Shown one piece after another: positions 58,968 to 64,000 of a stretch of 64,000 nucleotides of DNA. The notes under the pieces are model-generated. The model worked only from the letters and a program-made list of their open reading frames with translations, searched no databases and was not told where the DNA came from. The stretch covers positions 351,982,339 to 352,046,338 of the forward strand of contig NC_090451.1 in the NCBI RefSeq assembly GCF_031143425.1, in the 5' to 3' direction. The translations under genes were made by a program, and so were the position numbers. Numbering within the stretch: position 1 is the stretch's first letter; each line of letters begins with the position of its first letter. This DNA comes from Pleurodeles waltl (taxonomy: Eukaryota > Chordata > Amphibia > Caudata > Salamandridae).

Positions 58968-61771
58968 GGCCTGAAAATCCGCTCCTTCAACCTACTATCT
59001 TAGAGCTTAGAGCAACGGTCGCTGACTGTGTGGAGCGTCTTCGATGCTTCGACTACCAAAACTATGTCACACGAGCACACTGGGAGAGAGACAAAGCGTG
59101 TCGGATGTTAGCATGGGTAGTATCGCAAACGCATAAGACATCACCTATCCTGGAAATTATATTGGAGTGGGGGAATCCCCTTCACGGGCAGGAGCAAATT
59201 AACTCTCACCTCATGACCTTTTACGAACGATTATATAAAAGCACTCTTCGTCCTGACGGTAACTCCACCGATAGTTATGTATCTAGACTGCAGTTGCAGA
59301 CACTACCACCGGACGCTACGACACAACTTGAGGGCGCCATTACACAACCAGAGATTCGGAGGGCCATTAGTGAACTATCGAGGGGAAAGACTCCGGGGAC
59401 AGATGGTCTCCCTATCGAATTCTATGCCATGTATATAGATTTGTTAGCTCCTAGGCTCGAGATTCTATATCAATCCGCCAGAGACCGAGGAATTTTGCCG
59501 GCAACAGCGAGGGAGGCGGTAATAGTGCCCTTGCTTAAACCTGGGAAAAATCCTGCGGAAGCCGGGGCATACAGACCTTTATCCATGCTGAACCTGGATT
59601 ACAAGATCCTCAGCAAGTTACTGGCCTCTAGGCTGCTCCCCCACATGGCAACACTAATACATACTGACCAGGCAGGGTTCATCCCGGGGCGCAACACAGC
59701 GGATAACATACGCAGATTTATAGCGGTCATGAACGATCGGAATTCGACTAGCCCAGCCCCTGGAGTGCTCGCAGTCGATATAGAAAAGGCCTTTGATAGC
59801 TTGGAGTGGGCTTTCCTTTATACAGTGATGTCCCGCCTTCGTTTCGGACCTGAATACATTGCCTGGGTCAGATTGTTGTATACTGAGCCCACTGCTAGGG
59901 TACGGACAGGACGGACTATATCCAGACCTTATGTCGTTGAGCGGGGTACCAGACAGGGGTGTCCCCTATCACCGCTGCTGTTTGCACTGGCTATGGAGCC
60001 ATTGGCAGCCACAGCGCGCGGTGGTGGTGGGGGTCCCGGCATAGTGGCGGGGGGCAAGAGACATCAGATAGCGTTGTATGCGGATGACCTGTTGATCTTC
60101 TTAGACGATGTACTCAGAGACCTTCCCCGAACCCAACAGATGCTTTCGCAGTTTGGTAAGCTTTCTGGACTTCGGGTGAATTGGGGCAAGACCGGCCTGT
60201 TTCCTTTGAACGCTACTGTAGCCCCACCATTGGAGTTGGGAAATGTCCAGTGGGTTCCAAGATGCCTCTCATACTTGGGGGTCAGGATTTTCCATGACCA
60301 ACAGGATATAATAGACAGCAATATCGGAGGCTCATTGCGGTCCCTCCGTTCCAACATGGCTTTCTGGCAAACCCTACCTCTATCTGTAGCGGGGAGGGTA
60401 GCCATCCTTAAAATGGTGGTGTTGCCTCGCCTCCTGTATCACTTCACGGTCCTGCCAGTATGGATTCCTAAGGCCATGTTTGCAGAACTGGAGTCCATGG
60501 TCATAGCCTTTATCTGGGGGGGTGGACGGAAGCGAGTGGCTCTGGCCAAACTTCAGAGGCGGTCCCCAGACGGAGGCCTAGCAGTCCCGGACTTTGAGGC
60601 TTACTACTTGGCAGCGCAGCTCCAGTGGTTGGCGCAATGGATAGCCAACAGAGCAGCGACAGGGTTGGGGGTAAAGGCATTTACTCCCCCAGAGACTAGA
60701 TTATACAAACTGTTGTTGGGGTGTCCGGGTACTGGGACGCATGAGTCCCTTGAATTTAAAGTCCTTGTGCGCTGTTGGAGGAGCTTCTTACGTAAACTTA
60801 AAGTAAAGGCCCCTTACTCCCCTGACCTGCCACTCTTGTCCCTAAGAGCTTTGCCGCATCGGGGTGACAGGGGTGGACTCCAGTCCTGGGTGGAGGCCGG
60901 GATACAGACGGTAGGAGCACTATTTAAGGAGGGGACGCTGATGCCGTTTGAAGTCCTTTGGACACAATTCGGTCTACAGGGAGGGCACTTCTTATTATAT
61001 GGCTCAGTAGTGGCTAGTATCAGGAAACATTGGCTGAGACGGACCGGAGAGCTCACTGCACAAACAACCTGTACATATTTGGTGACTTCTTCTGGCACCT
61101 TTAAGGCAGTTTCTAATCTCTACAGCAGGGTTCAGGCGGATAGGACCATACCTTTGACTCAGCTCAAATCGTCCTGGGAAGCAGACCTGGGCACAACTAT
61201 ATCCGATGTGGACTGGGAGCGAATTCTGAGGGGCTTCCCCAAAATGACTCGTGATGCCAGATTTAAGCTGATTAATTTGTATGTACTACATAGGGCATAT
61301 CTCACCCCTGAGCGGATCAGCAGGTACTTTGGAGTGGAAGGAGTACATTGCCCGAGGTGCGGGCTAGAGAAGGCGGAATTTAGGCATATGTTCTGGAGCT
61401 GCCCTACGGCGGAGGTGTATTGGGCGGAGGTGAGCCGACTGGTGGCTGGAGCGATAGGAAGGGAAGTCCCCTGCACAATAGGTCATTGTCTGCTTGGCTG
61501 GTTTCCACGCACGTCTAAGTACAAAATAACCAACAGGTTCCGGGACTTGGCCTACGTACTGGCCAAGAGGGAAATAGCGATGACCTGGAAGAATCCAGTT
61601 GGGCCGAGACTGTCCCAATGGACTAGAGAACTAACTAGGTGGGCTGGGTGCGAGAGCGCTGTTCTACATGGTGAGGCCAGAAGGGGTTGGCGGCCCCTGG
61701 AGGCGGCGCAAGGTTGGGGTGCGATATTAGACTCCTTTAAGGAGGAATGTCGATTGGGTCCAGTCCCCTGA
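58895..61771 (+). CDS. L1 ORF2, reverse transcriptase and C-terminal part
   Basis: An open frame of 958 codons continuing ORF2 after the frameshift; the Met at its start is not the native start. RT blocks: GKTPGTDGLPIEFY, LLKPGKNPAEAGAYRPLSML, DQAGFIPGRNTADNI, AVDIEKAFDSLEW, GTRQGCPLSPLLFALAMEPL and the intact active site YADDLLIF (YADD at 60077-60088). The thumb and linker follow. Near the end is a Cys-His cluster (CPRC, then HMFWSC, about 61345-61405), as in other vertebrate L1 ORF2 proteins. Apart from the join to the endonuclease part no lesion is visible. Confidence 0.9.
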   Translation: MGVRRTLLRDTEQAESELREVEKIRPENPLLQPTILELRATVADCVERLRCFDYQNYVTRAHWERDKACRMLAWVVSQTHKTSPILEIILEWGNPLHGQEQINSHLMTFYERLYKSTLRPDGNSTDSYVSRLQLQTLPPDATTQLEGAITQPEIRRAISELSRGKTPGTDGLPIEFYAMYIDLLAPRLEILYQSARDRGILPATAREAVIVPLLKPGKNPAEAGAYRPLSMLNLDYKILSKLLASRLLPHMATLIHTDQAGFIPGRNTADNIRRFIAVMNDRNSTSPAPGVLAVDIEKAFDSLEWAFLYTVMSRLRFGPEYIAWVRLLYTEPTARVRTGRTISRPYVVERGTRQGCPLSPLLFALAMEPLAATARGGGGGPGIVAGGKRHQIALYADDLLIFLDDVLRDLPRTQQMLSQFGKLSGLRVNWGKTGLFPLNATVAPPLELGNVQWVPRCLSYLGVRIFHDQQDIIDSNIGGSLRSLRSNMAFWQTLPLSVAGRVAILKMVVLPRLLYHFTVLPVWIPKAMFAELESMVIAFIWGGGRKRVALAKLQRRSPDGGLAVPDFEAYYLAAQLQWLAQWIANRAATGLGVKAFTPPETRLYKLLLGCPGTGTHESLEFKVLVRCWRSFLRKLKVKAPYSPDLPLLSLRALPHRGDRGGLQSWVEAGIQTVGALFKEGTLMPFEVLWTQFGLQGGHFLLYGSVVASIRKHWLRRTGELTAQTTCTYLVTSSGTFKAVSNLYSRVQADRTIPLTQLKSSWEADLGTTISDVDWERILRGFPKMTRDARFKLINLYVLHRAYLTPERISRYFGVEGVHCPRCGLEKAEFRHMFWSCPTAEVYWAEVSRLVAGAIGREVPCTIGHCLLGWFPRTSKYKITNRFRDLAYVLAKREIAMTWKNPVGPRLSQWTRELTRWAGCESAVLHGEARRGWRPLEAAQGWGAILDSFKEECRLGPVP

Positions 61772-62148
61772 TTGAATGATGATTGGATGCTTTGTGAAGT
61801 TGCCAATAGACCCAAACAATTGGTGCCATTACGGATGACCCCGGGGCAGGATCCTACGGTTGGACTAGACGGGGGAAACACTCTCACATTGTGAGCGGAG
61901 GGTTGACTTTTTCATAGCACACCTACATACAATACAACTGTCCAGATATGCTACCAGTATCATCACTGGGGGGGTGGGGCACTGTTGGGGAGGTTGAGGG
62001 ATGGGGGGGTAGGGTAGATGTTGCAACATTAGATTGCTGTTAGTGCAGAGATGTGTAGATTGAAAAAGCTCTTGCCCTCAGAGTCTATGTAGATCACTGT
62101 ATGTTCTCTTATACTATGTTTACCTGCTCACTGGTTGATCGAAATTGC

Positions 62149-62154
62149 AATAAA
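62149..62154 (+). terminator. L1 polyadenylation signal AATAAA
   Basis: AATAAA lies 14 bp before the end of the element. The tail is only five A residues, next to the target duplication. Confidence 0.75.
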
Positions 62155-62888
62155 CTTTGTTTACAAAAATATACCTATGTGTTTTATATGTCCTGGTAGT
62201 GGAAAACCCCTAAATTCATTTCCACTGCTGTGAGGCCTGCTCCTTTCATAGGCTAACATTAGGGCTAACCTCATATACTGTTTGAGTGTTAGATTCAGAT
62301 CAGAAAGGAGTAGACAGGTCATATTTAGTATAGCCAGAATGGTAATACAAAATCCTGCTGACTGGTGAGGTTGAATTGTATATTATTATATTAGAAATGC
62401 CACTTTCAGAAAGTGAGCATTTCTCTGCACTTAAAATCTTTCTGTGCCTTACAGCCTGTCTCCAATCCAAGTCTGGGCTAGGCTGGTTCACAGCTCCCTT
62501 GTGCATTTCACCCAGACAACCTCAAACACAGGATGCTCAGTCACACCTGCACACATCTGCATACTGAATGGGTCTTCCTGTGCTGGAAGGGTGGGAGGGC
62601 CTGACACTTATATTTGAAAGGACAGTGGCCTGCTCTCACTCAATGGACTACCAAACCCCCTACTGGTACCCTGGCAGGGTTGTACTGAAAGGGGACCTTG
62701 TGCACATCAAAACAACTCTTTGAAGTCCCCCCACTACTTCAAAGGCACTTTTGTGTATATAAACTGGGTCACTGATCCTACCAACTTAGAAACTTCCTGG
62801 GACAGACATCTTGAACAAGATCCTGCAATGTGCCAAGAGGATCTGCCTGGCTGTCCAAAGGACTCACCTGGAGTGCTTTGCTGTGAAG

Positions 62889-62950
62889 GACTGCTGCCTT
62901 ACTGTTGCTCTGCTGCCTTACTGTTGCTCTGCTGCCTTGCTTGCCTCTGG
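62889..62950 (+). repeat. 19-bp tandem repeat, three units
   Basis: CTGCTGCCTTACTGTTGCT occurs twice in a row, followed by a third, diverged unit (CTGCTGCCTTGCTTGCC). Confidence 0.8.
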
Positions 62951-63049
62951 CTCTGCTGAGAAGTGCTCTCCAAGAGTTTGGATTGAGCTTGATTCCTGTT
63001 TCTTGAAGTCTCAGGGCCAAAAAGACTTCACCTCTGCAAAGGAACTCCT

Positions 63050-63330
63050 TGTGCGCGAAATTCGATGCACAGCCTGCCGGAATCGACACACAGCCTGCCT
63101 AGCGGTGAAAGAATCACGCATTGCCGACCCGGAACGACACAGCCCGGTTCCCTTGTGGAGATCAACGCAGCACCAGCGTTGCGGCCGGAACTTCGACGCA
63201 CAGCCCACTGGATCGACACAATGCCGAGCCGGAATGACACAGCCAGACTTCCTGTGGGAAGAATCGACACAGTGCTTGCTGTGCGACAAACTCTGATGCA
63301 TCACCCACGGGATCGACACAGCACCTGTGA
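63050..63330 (+). repeat. irregular short repeats with a GACACAGC core
   Basis: ATCGACACA, ACGACACAGCC, TCGACGCACAGCC, ATGACACAGCC and ATCGACACAGC recur at roughly 20-40 bp spacing within family-3 LTR sequence. The period is not constant. GGAATCGACACAGC-like words are CpG-bearing. Confidence 0.6.
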
Positions 63331-63608
63331 CTTTGCCCTGCACGCCCAGGATTTCCACACATTGTCCCAGGGCCTCAAAAGAACATGCATCGCAAAGAGG
63401 ATTCAAGCCAGAATTCGACTCAGAGTCCTTGCCGCATGGAAAAGAATCAATGCATCGTTTGTGTGCACCCGGAAATCCGGCACACACCTTTCGTTTTTCA
63501 CGCATCTCCTCCTCTGGGGTCTCCATGCGTGTAATATTGACACATACCAGGTATTTTATGCTTGCAAGAGACAATTGTTGCTTTTAAGAACTTATGACTT
63601 TCTCTCCT

Positions 63609-64000
63609 TTTTTTTTTGTTTTTTTTTTTGTTGCCAGGATTGAATAACACAGAAAAAAAATGTTACATTTTCACTTTTCAGTAATAATAAAACGTTGTGT
63701 ATAATCATTCAATAGAGAAATTAAACCATAAACAAATTCAACAAACAAATTCAGCCAGGCTTATCTAAAAAATAATCCCCCCAGATCAGGGAGAACTTAT
63801 TACCACTACTTACTCTGCTAGCATATCTCATTTCCTGAACCCTGACTTGCGTCATCTTACAACTCCATTCTTGACTAGTGGGAGACAGCTCAGAGCGCCA
63901 ATTGCTTAACAGAAGAGTTCTAGCAACCACAATGGCGATAAATACGAGCTTCTCCCACCTAGAAGGGAGCCTTGCCTCAGGGTCGTAACCCAAGCTCATC
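63609..64000 (-). mobile_element. 3' end of another L1-type LINE (minus), cut by window edge
   Basis: On the minus strand, coding sequence (63751-63999) is followed by about 120 bp of 3' UTR and an A-rich tail, seen on the plus strand as two T runs at 63609-63632. The orientation, tail and C-terminal protein motif agree. The rest of the element lies to the right of the window, so its target duplication cannot be checked. Confidence 0.75.
63751..63999 (-). CDS. C-terminal fragment of an L1 ORF2
   Basis: Eighty-two codons, open to the window edge and ending in a stop at 63751-63753. The pattern RWEKLVFIAIVVARTLLLSN, then WRSELSP, then W, KMTQVRVQEMRYASR and KFSLIWGDYFLD matches the last part of L1 ORF2 proteins (A/K-xx-I-xxxW, then W-xxM, then E-xxxA, then F-xxxW). 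It differs from the C-terminus of the L1 at 55326, so it is a different subfamily. Confidence 0.7.
   Translation of the reverse strand: MSLGYDPEARLPSRWEKLVFIAIVVARTLLLSNWRSELSPTSQEWSCKMTQVRVQEMRYASRVSSGNKFSLIWGDYFLDKPG

Larger units (their letters stand above)
55326..62168 (+). mobile_element. full-length L1-type LINE with 19-bp target duplication
   Basis: It begins with G-rich GGGGGGGCGTGGCC, the usual 5' start of such elements, and ends TACAAAAA after AATAAA (62149-62154). A perfect 19-bp duplication, ATATACCTATGTGTTTTAT, flanks it (55307-55325 and 62169-62187). Inside are a 5' UTR of about 1.1 kb, ORF1 (56402-57524), ORF2 (57978-61771) and a short 3' UTR. ORF2 has a single frameshift, so this is the youngest-looking coding element in the window. 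It inserted into LTR family 3. Confidence 0.92.
62188..63608 (+). mobile_element. LTR family 3, right part
   Basis: It continues the LTR of 54840-55325 after the L1. It holds a 19-bp tandem repeat (62889-62950) and a stretch of short repeats with ATCGACACAGC cores (63050-63330). Its 3' end is not seen: at about 63609 it meets the poly-T of a minus-strand L1. No AATAAA-plus-U5 end comparable to the other families is present, so the LTR is probably cut here. Confidence 0.6.

Overview
The window reads as intronic DNA of a giant vertebrate genome, most likely a salamander (newt or axolotl type). It has no operons and no dense genes. It is packed with nested retrotransposons (DIRS/tyrosine-recombinase, L1-type LINEs, Ty3/gypsy-like) and with many LTRs of about 3 kb that stand alone. 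It also holds Harbinger and hAT non-autonomous DNA elements. The species call is inference from this repeat mix.

One host exon is visible. The 116-bp exon at 29543-29658 (+) has clean splice sites and encodes a coiled-coil segment that I recognise as centrosomal protein CEP89. The rest of the window is therefore probably two very long CEP89 introns.

Layout: 1-2045 is a decayed gypsy-like element (minus strand, protease next to integrase), followed by a truncated LTR (2089-3275). A near-complete but mutated DIRS element lies at 3443-8807 inside pyrimidine-rich DNA. A deleted LTR (10642-11594), a Harbinger MITE (12471-13168) and an L2/CR1-like fragment follow. From 13.9 to 25.1 kb are a minus-strand LTR and a second, older DIRS copy, split by two full LTRs (15336-18322 and 21493-24463). 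Another full LTR is at 25121-28112. The CEP89 exon comes next, then a GC-rich Harbinger MITE (31208-31828). A 9-kb hAT element (33547-42580) carries long inverted arms built of a 21-bp minisatellite. From 43.6 to about 54.8 kb is a decayed minus-strand L1, split by an LTR that itself carries a SINE-like insert, and by a second LTR family (51573-54112). From 54.84 to 63.6 kb is a third LTR family, interrupted by a full-length plus-strand L1 (55326-62168). The 3' end of another minus-strand L1 runs off the right edge.

The elements interact by nesting, so their relative ages can be read from target-site duplications. Exact 5-bp duplications flank five LTR-type insertions described here, allowing for one imperfect case. 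An 8-bp duplication flanks the hAT element, 3-bp duplications flank the Harbinger elements, and a 19-bp duplication flanks the L1. The most unusual items are the hAT fold-back element with minisatellite arms, and a 26-bp palindrome in the main LTR family whose arms changed together between copies. All coding calls were made by eye from translated sequence; no database search was run.
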